DNA of 64,000 nt. Origin: Methylotuvimicrobium alcaliphilum 20Z (GTDB lineage: Bacteria > Pseudomonadota > Gammaproteobacteria > Methylococcales > Methylomonadaceae). Made by a program: the position numbers and the translations under genes. The notes under the pieces are model-generated. The model ran no database searches and was not told the DNA's origin. It saw nothing but the letters and a program-made list of their open reading frames with translations. Location of the stretch: NCBI RefSeq assembly GCF_000968535.2, contig NC_016112.1:248001-312000 (forward strand). Reading direction: 5' to 3'. Below are positions 8,555 through 17,287 of this stretch, in pieces; the first letter of the stretch is position 1, and each line of letters opens with the position of its first letter.

Positions 8555-8941
8555 CTATTTTTTTTGGAAATAATAAATGTCGCCGTATTTACCTTTGAGA
8601 GTCATGCTTTTTTCATCTTTTTCGATCAGGGAAAAAGTATCGAAGCGATCGGAGCGGCCTAATAGGGCAATTTTGAGTTTGCCGTCCTCTATTTCATACT
8701 TTACCGGCAATTGGTCATAGTATGAGCCCTCTCGAGGGATATTCGTTATAGTGACTTTTCCGTCATTAAAAGCCCAAGTATCTTCGCGTTTTATCGTTTC
8801 TTTGGTATCGAGTGACTTTTTAGTGTATTCCAATCTCCATTTTCCTTGAACGTCTTGTATCGATTCGAAGGCGGCTTCAGCCCACGCATGGCCTGTAATA
8901 GCCATTAAACCTAATAAAGCTGCAAATTTTATAATTTTCAT
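8555..8941 (-). CDS. Exported lipocalin-like protein
   Basis: The 128-residue precursor carries a signal peptide (MKIIKFAALLGLMAITGHAWA, cleavage near residue 21-22) and a small beta-rich domain with the G-x-W start of lipocalin-like proteins (VQGKWRLEY) and the closing segment SMTLKGKYGDIYYFQK. Probably periplasmic ligand-binding or stress protein; ligand unknown. It stands alone, with a GAGGTAAAATT ribosome-binding site upstream. Confidence 0.65.
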   Translation of the reverse strand: MKIIKFAALLGLMAITGHAWAEAAFESIQDVQGKWRLEYTKKSLDTKETIKREDTWAFNDGKVTITNIPREGSYYDQLPVKYEIEDGKLKIALLGRSDRFDTFSLIEKDEKSMTLKGKYGDIYYFQKK

Positions 8942-9438
8942 AATTTTACCTCTGTGTTAAATAAGCGGATTCATTGTACGCGCGTGCAGAAGGAAAGTAT
9001 CTCGAAATATTTCGAATGCGATTTGCTTTCGAATAGGCCTGCCAAAAAAGCAATGGGTGGTTAAATCCGCTAATTCATTTGCAAGCTACCATTTTGAATA
9101 AATTTAACTACAATCAATTCCACGCGTGCCTCCTTTTCGATTAAAGAGGCGAAGATGGGGTTTAATGTAAATAGTCTCACGCGCTTTTTTTTCTTATCAG
9201 GAGTCGGCATATCTGTGCTCCGATACCGATATAAACCGTTTTAGGAATATGCACAAATTTACTTCTACAAGTTTTAGGCATTGTGATGGTTCGGCGACTC
9301 GTTTGACAGGACGCCGTGAATACATCCATGTAAGCTCGGCGGCTATTTCTGCCGCCGACGCCCTTCAATCGAGCCACCGAACCCCCGCTCAGCATTTGTC
9401 GAAGTTATTTCATGCTCGTTCCTTATTTTGGATAATCA
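8942..9438. repeat. Intergenic region with R2-type repeat
   Basis: About 500 bp without a gene. Between about 9280 and 9405 there is a diverged R2 element: a GACAGGACGCCGTGAATAC core, the hairpin cggcggc/gccgccg and the far end atcgagccaccgaaccc. The rest shows nothing I can name; the NfeD/SPFH operon promoter should lie between 9400 and 9438. Confidence 0.55.
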
Positions 9439-9942
9439 ATGCAGGGATATGAAATTGTAAATATCTGGCTTATCGGCGGCATTATTCTCATGCTGCTGGA
9501 AATTTTGTTGCCCGGCGGGATAGTATTTTTTCTAGGTCTCGGCGCCGTTCTGGTTTCCGCTTTGCTATACGCCGGTTTGATAGAAGGCTGGTTACAAGCT
9601 TTTACCGTTTGGTTTATCGGCTCCCTAACGTTGGTCTTCGGATTGCGTGGGGTCGCCCAAAAATTCATTCCCGCACAAGTCGAACAGGGCAAGACCGATG
9701 AAGATCTGGATGCCTACGATGCAATTGCTAAAGTCTGCGAGGCTATACCCGCAGGCGGCGAGGGGCGCATTGCGTTTCGCGGAAGTACTTGGAAAGCAAG
9801 AAGCTATCGTAATGACCAAAATTTGGACGTTGGGGCCGAGGTGCGCATTATTTTTCGCGAAAATCTGGTGTGGGTGGTTGATGCCATCGAAACCAATAAA
9901 ACCATGAACGAAACCGACTCGAATAATAACTCAATAAAATAG
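9439..9942 (+). CDS. Short NfeD-family membrane protein
   Basis: A 167-residue NfeD/DUF107-type protein: transmembrane hairpins between residues about 8 and 72, then a small OB-fold-like domain (residues about 90-150) with the GRIAFRGSTWKARS and GAEVRI motifs characteristic of NfeD C-termini. Such proteins pair with SPFH/stomatin proteins in the inner membrane. It is 9 bp upstream of the first SPFH gene, which confirms the pairing. It lacks the ClpP-like protease domain found in the longer NfeD at 12185. Confidence 0.85.
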   Translation: MQGYEIVNIWLIGGIILMLLEILLPGGIVFFLGLGAVLVSALLYAGLIEGWLQAFTVWFIGSLTLVFGLRGVAQKFIPAQVEQGKTDEDLDAYDAIAKVCEAIPAGGEGRIAFRGSTWKARSYRNDQNLDVGAEVRIIFRENLVWVVDAIETNKTMNETDSNNNSIK

Positions 9943-9951
9943 GAGTACGTT

Positions 9952-10875
9952 ATGCTTACTACCCTTACGATATTCGTCATATTGGCCGGTATCATTTTTT
10001 GGAAGCTGTTGATTATCGTTCCGATGCGGCAATCTTGTGTCTTGGAGCGATTAGGCAATTTTCGATGCGTTCTGGAGCCCGGTTATCATGTTGTCGTGCC
10101 CTTTTTGGACAAGGTAGCCTATCGTCATGAGATTCGCGAGCAAGTGTTCGATATTCCGGCGCAAAGCTGCATCACCCGAGACAATATCCAGGTTGCGGTC
10201 GACGGTATCGTCTATTTGAAAGTGATGGATGCCAAACGGGCCAGTTACGGAATCGGCGATTATCAGATGGCCAGCGTTAATTTGGCGCAAACGACGATGC
10301 GTTCCGAAATCGGTAAGCTGACGCTCGGCGATACTTTTTATGAGCGCGATAAATTGAATGAAGCGATTGTACGAGAAATCGACAAAGCCTCGGACCCTTG
10401 GGGAATCAAGGTTATGCGTTACGAAATCAAAAATATTTCACCTTCTGCACAAGTGGTGCATACCTTGGAAAAGCAAATGGAGGCCGAACGCGAAAAGCGT
10501 GCGGAAATCACTTTGGCCATGGCGGAAAAAGAATCGAAAATTCTGATATCGGAAGGTCATCGTCAGGAGGCGATCAATATTTCCGAAGGCCAGAAACAAA
10601 AACGCATCAATGAGGCCTTAGGGCGCGCGAGTGAAATTGGGATACTAGCTGAAGCCTCCGCGGAGGGCTTGCAGAAAGTCGCGGCAGCCATCAAGAAGCC
10701 GGGCGGCGATATGGCGGTAAAAATGCGTTTGGTCGAGGATTTTATCGATCGAACAGGCGAGGTCATGAAAGGGGCCAACGTATCTGTGTTGCCTACCGAT
10801 CTTGCTCACATCAAAGGTCTGCTGTCGGCGCTTAATCAAAACCTGCCGGTCGCTAAAATGGGAGCAAACAAATGA
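9952..10875 (+). CDS. SPFH/stomatin-family protein 1
   Basis: A 307-residue stomatin/prohibitin homologue with one N-terminal transmembrane helix (residues about 3-25), the SPFH/Band 7 domain (VPMRQSCVLERLGNFRCVLEPG through residue about 180) and a coiled-coil flotillin-like tail rich in Glu/Ala (EKQMEAEREKRAEI, EGQKQKRINEALGRASE). These proteins form ring-like oligomers that organise membrane domains and regulate NfeD proteases. Its stop overlaps the start of the second SPFH gene by 4 bp. Confidence 0.9.
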   Translation: MLTTLTIFVILAGIIFWKLLIIVPMRQSCVLERLGNFRCVLEPGYHVVVPFLDKVAYRHEIREQVFDIPAQSCITRDNIQVAVDGIVYLKVMDAKRASYGIGDYQMASVNLAQTTMRSEIGKLTLGDTFYERDKLNEAIVREIDKASDPWGIKVMRYEIKNISPSAQVVHTLEKQMEAEREKRAEITLAMAEKESKILISEGHRQEAINISEGQKQKRINEALGRASEIGILAEASAEGLQKVAAAIKKPGGDMAVKMRLVEDFIDRTGEVMKGANVSVLPTDLAHIKGLLSALNQNLPVAKMGANK

Positions 10876-11819
10876 ATAACGAAGTTAGTCCAATCGATTT
10901 GTTTAATTTTGCCGTATGGGGCATCATTTTTCTTGTCATCATTACACAGCTATTTCGCTCCATACGCATTGTTTCCACGCGCACCGCTCTGATTGTAGAG
11001 CGTTTAGGCAAGTATAAGGCTACATTGGGGCCCGGTTTTCATGTGTTGATCCCGTTTATCGATGTCGTGACCGCGATACAGGACTTGCGTGAAGAAACCA
11101 TCGATGTTCCGCCGCAAGAATGTTTTTCCAAGGACGAGGTGCAGGTCGAAGTCGACGGCGTTATCTATATGTCGGTTTCCGACCCTATCAAAGCGACTTA
11201 TGGCGTGACCGATTATCGGTTTGCCGCGATGCAGTTGGCGCAGACCACAACCCGTTCGGTGATCGGTACGTTGGAGTTGGACAAAACTTTCGAAGAGCGC
11301 GACATGATCAGTCAAGCGGTGGTGGATACGCTCAATGCCGCGGGTGAAACCTGGGGCGTGCATGTGCATCGTTACGAAATTAAGAATATCAAACCGCCGA
11401 GCACGGTTCAGTGTGCGATGGAAAAACAAGTGACCGCCGAGCGGGAAAAGCGGGCTATTTTGGCCAGAGCCGAAGGCGACAAGCAAAGCCGAATCAACAC
11501 GTCCGAAGGTACGATGCGCGAACTGATCAATTTGTCGGAAGGCGAACGCCAACGCTTGGTCAACGAAGCCGAAGGTAGGGCGTCCGAAATTTTGGCCTTG
11601 GCGACCGCGACGGCCGAATCCATCGAGAAAATCGGTAATGCAGTCGTCCAGCCCGGCGGCGAGGAAGCCATTAAACTCAATTTATCGGAAAAGTTTATCA
11701 ATAATATCGCGCATTTGGCCGATGCTGAGACTTCGGTGATCTTTCCTGCCGATTTGACTAATTTGAACCAACTGTTGGAAGCGCTCGATTTACATATTGC
11801 GCGCAAGGCAAATGCATGA
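10872..11819 (+). CDS. SPFH/stomatin-family protein 2
   Basis: The 315-residue paralogue of the preceding gene has the same plan: N-terminal membrane anchor (about 12-30), SPFH domain starting at STRTALIVERLGKYKATLGPG, and the helical tail EKQVTAEREKRAILARAEGDKQS. The two probably form a hetero-oligomer, since they are translationally coupled (4-bp overlap). The arrangement of short NfeD, two SPFH and long NfeD is a membrane-protein quality-control cluster; the client proteins are unknown. Confidence 0.9.
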   Translation: MNNEVSPIDLFNFAVWGIIFLVIITQLFRSIRIVSTRTALIVERLGKYKATLGPGFHVLIPFIDVVTAIQDLREETIDVPPQECFSKDEVQVEVDGVIYMSVSDPIKATYGVTDYRFAAMQLAQTTTRSVIGTLELDKTFEERDMISQAVVDTLNAAGETWGVHVHRYEIKNIKPPSTVQCAMEKQVTAEREKRAILARAEGDKQSRINTSEGTMRELINLSEGERQRLVNEAEGRASEILALATATAESIEKIGNAVVQPGGEEAIKLNLSEKFINNIAHLADAETSVIFPADLTNLNQLLEALDLHIARKANA

Positions 11820-11821
11820 TC

Positions 11822-12122
11822 CTAACGTTCATGAAGGCTTGGCAATCACCCCTGGTGATGAAAGTTCTCGGGGAGGTGAGGATGCGGCCATTCGTCCGAC
11901 AGGACGCCGTGAATACGTCCATGTAGGCTCGGCGGCGGCGACTGATTGCCATGGATGGTATGAATGCAGATTTTGCAGGAGCAAAAATCTGCCCTGCCGC
12001 CGACGCCTGTCGGTCGAGCAACCGCACCCTCTCCGGAACCGGCATTTGCTCTGCCGAGCGCCGTATATCGAAAAATTAGATAACGAGTCTAAATCTACGA
12101 ACTTTCACAGTAAAGTTCACGA
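11822..12122. repeat. R2 repeat, long copy
   Basis: A near-complete R2 unit: left arm 'gttcatgaaggcttggcaat' with gatgaaagttctcggggaggtgagg, the core GACAGGACGCCGTGAATACGTCC, the hairpin cggcggcg...cgccgacg, the far arm GTCGGTCGAGCAACCGCACC and the tail ctacgaactttcacagtaa. It is closely similar to 52985-53243. It separates the SPFH genes from the long NfeD gene. Confidence 0.85.
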
Positions 12123-12184
12123 GAGCCTGGCAATCGCCTCAATAAATGAAGGTGCTAGGCGTTTGCACTTTTTAGGATGATGGG

Positions 12185-13960
12185 TTGACTTCTTTGATGA
12201 ACTTGTTTCGTGTACTCCCCTCAATCAAGTCGTTGCGAATGCTCGTCGGCGCTTGCCTGTTGTTATCGCTGTTTGTCGGTATAGGCGGCTTGGCGCACGG
12301 AAAAAAACCGAATGACTCAGCGGCTCCCGTATACCTGGTAAACATAGATGCCGTAATCAATCCGGGTACGGCCGCCCTGCTCGAGCATGCAATCGAAACA
12401 GCAGAAGCTTATTCCGCAGCTGCGTTGATCCTACGAATCAATACTCCGGGAGGCTTACTGAGTAGCACGCGAGACATGGTTCGCGCAATTTCGGAGTCTA
12501 AGGTGCCGGTCATCGGTTACGTGGGTCCTGCCGGCGCCAGCGCGACATCGGCCGGTGCATTTATTTTGCTGTCCACGCACCTTGCGGTGATGAATTCCGG
12601 TACGAATGTCGGGGCCGCATCGCCGGTTGCGGGCGATGGCGGCGAGATACAAGGTACCATGGCAAAGAAAATCATGAGCGATACCCGGGCTTTCATGCGG
12701 GGTATCGCCAAGCATCGCAATCGCAATGCGGATATTGCCGAACGTTTCGTTTCCGAAGCCGAAAGCCTATCCGCCGACGAAGCCTTGGAAGCCAATGTGG
12801 TCGATCTGGTGGTGCCGGGATTTTCTGATCTGATAAAAGCCGTTGACGGACGTGAAATTCAATTTCAAGGCCAATTGCTTAAACTGGCTCTCTCGGATAA
12901 AGAAATTCGCCAGATTACGCCGCGGTTTATCGATCATATTTTGGGGCTAGTCGCGCATCCGCAGATCGCGCACATGTTGATTTCTGTGGGCCTACTCGCG
13001 ATTTTTATCGAAATGCTCGCTCCGGGCCTAACTCTTCCCGGTATCCTTGGCACGATCGCGCTAGTTCTGGGCTTGGTCGGCATGCAAGCCTTACCCGTTA
13101 ATCTTGGTTTTCTAGTGCTGTTATTGTTCGGTATTGCGTTGATGATCGCCGAATATTTCGTTGCCGGCTTCGGCGTGCTGGGTATCGGCGGAGCGATCGC
13201 CTTCGTGCTGGGTAGTTTGAATCTATTCGACGGCCCCATCCCGGCCGATCAGAGCAACACGATATTGTCGGTGAGTATCGCTGTGAGTGCAGCAATGCTG
13301 CTCGCTACGTTGCTTATTACCGGCAGCTTTATTTTCGGTTCGCGCCAAAAGGGCTTGAAAGGCAAAATCGGGGAAGCAATGGTCGATTTCGATAGCAACG
13401 GCTATGTGCTGATCGATCAACAACGATTCTCTGCCGATACGCTCGAACCGCTGCGTCACGGCGATCGGATCGAGGTTGTTAAAATTGATCGGAACGACCG
13501 CTTGCTGGTTAAAAAAGCACAGCAAAATTTGCCCCGCACGACAGACGAATCAAACAATGAAGTCAAGCAGACGGTCGCCGAGTCCCGTAGCATGATTCGG
13601 CGAATCGAACAGGCCGGCAATCGAATTCATAATCACGAATTCAAAAATCGGATAGAGCGTATCTGTATGATTGCCGACAGTATTTTGAGCGAAATCGAAG
13701 CCGACCCGCGAGATATTCGCAAAGCTCGAAAATTTCTTAATGTTTATCTCGATGGAGCGATGCAAGTCACCGAAGGCTATGCCAAAACGCACAGTCATAT
13801 CCAATCCGGGCAATTGACACAGAATTTTCGTAATGTACTCGAAACAATTGAAGCGACCTTTCTGGAACAGCAACAAAAATTGTTTGAAGATGACCTATTC
13901 GATCTTGATGTCAAAATTGAAGTATTAAACGCGCAACTTAAGCGGGAAGGTATTCGTTGA
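12185..13960 (+). CDS. NfeD-type membrane serine protease fused to an XpaC-like domain
   Basis: The 591-residue protein has, in order: a signal/anchor (about 18-39), a ClpP-class protease domain (about 48-235) with the oxyanion loop RINTPGGLL and the active-site stretch GASATSAG (Ser122 the likely nucleophile), four or five transmembrane helices (about 255-395), an NfeD OB-fold (about 395-445) and a helical C-terminal extension (about 455-591). The extension matches the XpaC / '5-bromo-4-chloroindolyl phosphate hydrolysis' family: RKARKFLNVYL, GYAKTHSHI and LFEDDLFDLDVKIEVLNAQL. Long NfeD proteins normally end after the OB-fold near 430-460 residues. The start is TTG at 12185 or, more usual, ATG at 12197; neither has an outstanding ribosome-binding site. 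Confidence 0.85.
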   Translation: MTSLMNLFRVLPSIKSLRMLVGACLLLSLFVGIGGLAHGKKPNDSAAPVYLVNIDAVINPGTAALLEHAIETAEAYSAAALILRINTPGGLLSSTRDMVRAISESKVPVIGYVGPAGASATSAGAFILLSTHLAVMNSGTNVGAASPVAGDGGEIQGTMAKKIMSDTRAFMRGIAKHRNRNADIAERFVSEAESLSADEALEANVVDLVVPGFSDLIKAVDGREIQFQGQLLKLALSDKEIRQITPRFIDHILGLVAHPQIAHMLISVGLLAIFIEMLAPGLTLPGILGTIALVLGLVGMQALPVNLGFLVLLLFGIALMIAEYFVAGFGVLGIGGAIAFVLGSLNLFDGPIPADQSNTILSVSIAVSAAMLLATLLITGSFIFGSRQKGLKGKIGEAMVDFDSNGYVLIDQQRFSADTLEPLRHGDRIEVVKIDRNDRLLVKKAQQNLPRTTDESNNEVKQTVAESRSMIRRIEQAGNRIHNHEFKNRIERICMIADSILSEIEADPRDIRKARKFLNVYLDGAMQVTEGYAKTHSHIQSGQLTQNFRNVLETIEATFLEQQQKLFEDDLFDLDVKIEVLNAQLKREGIR

Positions 13961-14415
13961 TGCCGATCCTATCGTTTCCGCGCTCCAGCGTGGGAACAAC
14001 AATTGCCGGGGGACTGAATAGTAACAATTTCGACAGCATTCGTTACCCACTGGTTTTCTCTCTAACAGAGTACGTAAAAAGGTTTTCATCATTAATTCCT
14101 CTCATCGCCATCCAAGAAAAATATCTTGGTCCTCTCCATCCCAAGCTTGATGGGATAATTGAACGACAACATGTTTCGGTTTATTCTGAAACCAGTAAGA
14201 GACCTTGTCGCTATATGTCAAGTATAATAATCCGTCAAGTATAATAATTCCACTGGATACCGCAACGGACGCTCGGCTGGTTATACCTATCGTAATTCAA
14301 ATTACGGCATTAACGGATGGACCTGCCATAGAGCCGACACGGATATATCATTGTCTTTTGACTATGATGACAACCCTTTCGAACCTTATAAAAAGCACGT
14401 AGGAGCAGGCGCACG
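13961..14415. other. 455-bp intergenic region with duplicated -10-like sequence
   Basis: No supported gene. The left part resembles diverged intergenic repeat. At 14217-14231 and 14234-14248 the 15-mer GTCAAGTATAATAAT occurs twice in tandem, each containing TATAAT. A Tyr/Asn/Ser-rich open frame without a start runs from about 14231 to the TGA overlapping the next ATG at 14416; it may be a fragment or chance. Confidence 0.4.
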
Positions 14416-15951
14416 ATGACTGTTGAACTTATGATTAACTTTGCGGTGCAGTTTCTTGGAACCGTGGCAGTAGTATTCCTGGCCTATCGTTCCTTCCAAA
14501 AACGTCGGATTCAATTAGGCGCAGAACCGACGCTTCCGCAATATTTTATCCGCAGAAGCACCTATTGGTTAGGGGTTGCGTCGTACTGCGCGTTCATGGC
14601 GGCTCTATATTTATTACTGACTTTCCAGTGGTTGCCATTGGAGCCTTTGGTAACACTTATCGTTAAGAACCTTCGTTCTCGAGAATTAGTGGATCTTCTG
14701 AATGGCTTGGACGGTACTACGATCGTACCGTTGATTGCCGCTGGGCTATTTCTATTTTTTATCGCTTGGGAAAGCAAAATTAATCCTTTGCTGATTTTGA
14801 GAGATAGCATACATGATGCTTTTGCCATCCCAACTAAGGCGGTAGAAGTTTATAACGCTCTAGTCACCTCAAGATTGTCGGCGGTTGACGAGAAACTGAA
14901 AGAGCAAATTGCCAATCGATTGTTAGTGTCGAGCATCGACCCCGGGGACTTTGACATGTCCAGTGCCACGGTCGAATATAAATGGGCTCATAATTGCCTG
15001 CTGTTTGATCGGATACAATATTATGCGAATCAGTCGTCTTTTCGTCGACTGTTCAACGAACCGTCTCTGAAATGGGGGGAAATTTGTATCTCCTATAACG
15101 CCATGTCGGAAAAAGTGGCAGTTTGGAAGGAAGCGGAGCCGCATTACACCAAGACAGTCAATTTGATCAAAGAGTTGGATCAACTCACCGGTTTATTGTG
15201 CCGCATGCTTGCCTCCTTGATTGTGTTCGGTAGCGCTAGCGAAAACGATATTTGGACAACCGTGAAGCAACTCGGTGGAAATGTTCACGAAGCCCGCTTG
15301 AAACACACCTATAAGTATATTCTGATTTTCATGGCGGCCTCCGCTATCGGAGTCATATTAGGCCGAGAAATTTCGGTTTCGTTACATAATGCTTTCCTGT
15401 TTCCGGATAAGCCTTTGGCCCATTTTAGCTATACAACGCTTCGTTGGATGGCTTATGTCATGCCGATGTATGTCCTTCCTTTAGCGTTGATCTTCGTTTT
15501 GCGGACGCTTGTCTTCAGCCGCCAGCGAGAGCAATACGATCGCTATTACGGGTTTTATATGACGATGATGATCATGGGCTTCGTTGTTAGTACCACGGTC
15601 TCGACACTGGTACTCGAGTTAACCTTCTACCGCAGAGAGTATTTCTTTTTTTGGGAAAGCTTTTTTGATCATATGCGTTGGGGAATCCTGCCGGCGCTGA
15701 TATGCGGCTTTGTGGCTTATCGCATGGACACTCCGGTGACCGAATCGGAAACGCTAGGTAAATGCCTACTAGACGCGACGTTGCGATTTCTAGGATGGGG
15801 GGCGGTCGCCGTTATAATCATGCTTTATGCGACCGACGACTTGGGCATGCAAGAGTCGAATCTGCGTTTTACTGTGGTCGGTACGGCTTTCTTCGTAGTT
15901 GGTCTGCTTGGAGCCACGGCCCGTTTTAAAACCGCGCGTATCGACGATTAG
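14416..15951 (+). CDS. Polytopic inner-membrane protein of unknown function
   Basis: A 511-residue protein I do not recognise. It has hydrophobic helices near residues 7-25, 54-78, 95-120, 295-320, 345-370, 380-405, 425-445 and 455-500, separated by a soluble section (about 130-290) that begins after LRDSIHDAFAIPTKAVEVYNAL and contains many charged residues. No enzyme motif is visible. The ATG at 14416 has AGGAGCAGG just upstream. It lies downstream of the long NfeD gene in the same direction but 455 bp away, so a shared operon is doubtful. Confidence 0.6.
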   Translation: MTVELMINFAVQFLGTVAVVFLAYRSFQKRRIQLGAEPTLPQYFIRRSTYWLGVASYCAFMAALYLLLTFQWLPLEPLVTLIVKNLRSRELVDLLNGLDGTTIVPLIAAGLFLFFIAWESKINPLLILRDSIHDAFAIPTKAVEVYNALVTSRLSAVDEKLKEQIANRLLVSSIDPGDFDMSSATVEYKWAHNCLLFDRIQYYANQSSFRRLFNEPSLKWGEICISYNAMSEKVAVWKEAEPHYTKTVNLIKELDQLTGLLCRMLASLIVFGSASENDIWTTVKQLGGNVHEARLKHTYKYILIFMAASAIGVILGREISVSLHNAFLFPDKPLAHFSYTTLRWMAYVMPMYVLPLALIFVLRTLVFSRQREQYDRYYGFYMTMMIMGFVVSTTVSTLVLELTFYRREYFFFWESFFDHMRWGILPALICGFVAYRMDTPVTESETLGKCLLDATLRFLGWGAVAVIIMLYATDDLGMQESNLRFTVVGTAFFVVGLLGATARFKTARIDD

Positions 15952-15999
15952 GCGATTACCGTAAATAGACCGATAGTACTCAAATTTCAGTATTAGTGA

Positions 16000-16128
16000 A
16001 TGGGGTGTCGGGGTGTTAGGCGGATTTTTGCTCCTGCAAAATCTGCCCTGCTGCCGACATCCTCGCTAGCCACTCCCCATACCTTCATAAAGTTATACAT
16101 TATTTGAGTATAAAGGGAGGGACTGGTT
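16000..16128. repeat. Dispersed repeat R3, copy 1
   Basis: The stretch shares with 61483-61615 the runs 'gccgacatcctcgctagcca' and ccataccttcataaagtta, then ttgagtataaagggag. A shorter inverted copy lies at about 25861-25960. It contains an internal hairpin, gcggatttttgctcc with a matching aaaatctgc. Non-coding. Confidence 0.75.
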
Positions 16129-16131
16129 GTC

Positions 16132-17031
16132 TCAGGCGTTCATTTCTTGGGCGGCATCCAATAGTTCTTCAATAAAATGCCGGCTGTAGGCGGGTAAATA
16201 ATTCTGCCGCAAGTAAGCAATTTTGGTCATCGAGCTGGGTATGAGTCCGGGCAAATTTCGGACGACCAAATCAGTATCGGCTATCGGATCATAGGCCATA
16301 CTGGCGATTAAGCCGACACCCAAGCCCAAACGCACATAAGTTTTGATGATATCGGTATCGGCTGCCGCCAGCACCACATCCATTTGCAATTCCCGGTCGT
16401 TAAAGGCCTTTTCGATATTGGAACGGCCGGTAAAGCCGAGCGAGTAAGTGAGAATCGGAAAAGAGGCCAAGCGTTCCAAGGTCAAGTCCCCGCTAGCCAG
16501 CGGATGTTCTTTCGGGATGACGACGGCATGGTGCCATTCGTAACAGGGATTGATGATCAAGGTTTCATCTTCGGCGACCTTTTCGGTGCAAATGGCCAGA
16601 TCGGCCTGATCGTTATGCAGAAAGTCGATCAGGTGGTCGGGCGAGGACTGCACGATATAAACCTTGACGCCGGGATATTTGGCGCGGAAGCGTTGTATCG
16701 GCTTCGGTAAAAAGTATTTTGCCTGGGTATGCGTCGTCGCGACATGCAAAATTCCGCTGTCGCCATTGCGGTATTCCGAGGCGAGCGATTTGATATTTTT
16801 TTTGGCTTGTTGAATGGTTGATGCCTGCGCCAATACCTTTTGTCCCAGTTCGGTCAGACCGGTCAGTTTTTTGCCGTTTCTTGTCAATAAAGGCGAGCCC
16901 AATTCCTCCTCGAATAAATGTAATTGCCGGCTAACAGCCGATTGCACGATATGCATGCTGTCGGCGGCCTTGGAGAGGTTGAAACCGTTTTCATGCAAGG
17001 TGCGAAGTAATTCAAGCTGGCTGAGATTCAT
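16132..17031 (-). CDS. cysB: LysR-family regulator, CysB-like
   Basis: A 299-residue LysR-type transcription factor with an N-terminal winged helix-turn-helix (NLSKAADSMHIVQSAVSRQLHLFEEELGSPLL, residues about 18-50) and a two-lobed effector domain (about 92-299). The sequence HVATTHTQAKYFLP and the length match CysB/Cbl, which sense acetylserine or sulfate-derived ligands and activate sulfate uptake genes. The sulfate transporter operon begins about 8 kb further right on the same strand, and a 40-bp sequence 28 bp upstream of this gene recurs upstream of that operon (25533-25572), supporting the role. Cbl or another sulfur LysR is the main alternative. Confidence 0.85.
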   Translation of the reverse strand: MNLSQLELLRTLHENGFNLSKAADSMHIVQSAVSRQLHLFEEELGSPLLTRNGKKLTGLTELGQKVLAQASTIQQAKKNIKSLASEYRNGDSGILHVATTHTQAKYFLPKPIQRFRAKYPGVKVYIVQSSPDHLIDFLHNDQADLAICTEKVAEDETLIINPCYEWHHAVVIPKEHPLASGDLTLERLASFPILTYSLGFTGRSNIEKAFNDRELQMDVVLAAADTDIIKTYVRLGLGVGLIASMAYDPIADTDLVVRNLPGLIPSSMTKIAYLRQNYLPAYSRHFIEELLDAAQEMNA

Positions 17032-17058
17032 GAGATGCGATGGCCGGAAGCGTTTTTA

Positions 17059-17098
17059 ATATCTAATTTTTAGAAGTATAAATCGAATTATATCGTTT
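17059..17098 (-). promoter_or_regulatory. AT-rich element shared with the sulfate operon promoter
   Basis: On the minus strand this 40-mer begins AAACGATATAATT and ends TTAGATAT, like 25533-25572 upstream of the YezD/cys genes; most positions agree. It sits just upstream of the CysB-like gene. Likely a CysB binding site or shared promoter; inferred from the match and the gene pairing. Confidence 0.6.
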
Positions 17099-17287
17099 TA
17101 ATAAGCAATGAAATACCGTTATTCTGAGCCCAACAAATGGCCGGAGCCGTTTCGTTAGCGCGATTGAACGGATTCGTATTGAACTCCTCCTTAAATCATA
17201 GGGATATTTGTCAGGCGAAAAACATCTCCGCCTGTTTTTTTCGCTACCTGAACAGAGCAAAGCCTAAGTACAACAAGGAGCAGGATA

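Noticed and set aside
11797-12180. Open frame over the R2 copy
   Set aside because: The frame comes from the non-coding repeat and is not kept in the copies at 28634 and 52985.
13957-14244. 95-codon frame following the NfeD gene
   Set aside because: Composition is unlike coding sequence, and the region looks like diverged intergenic repeat.
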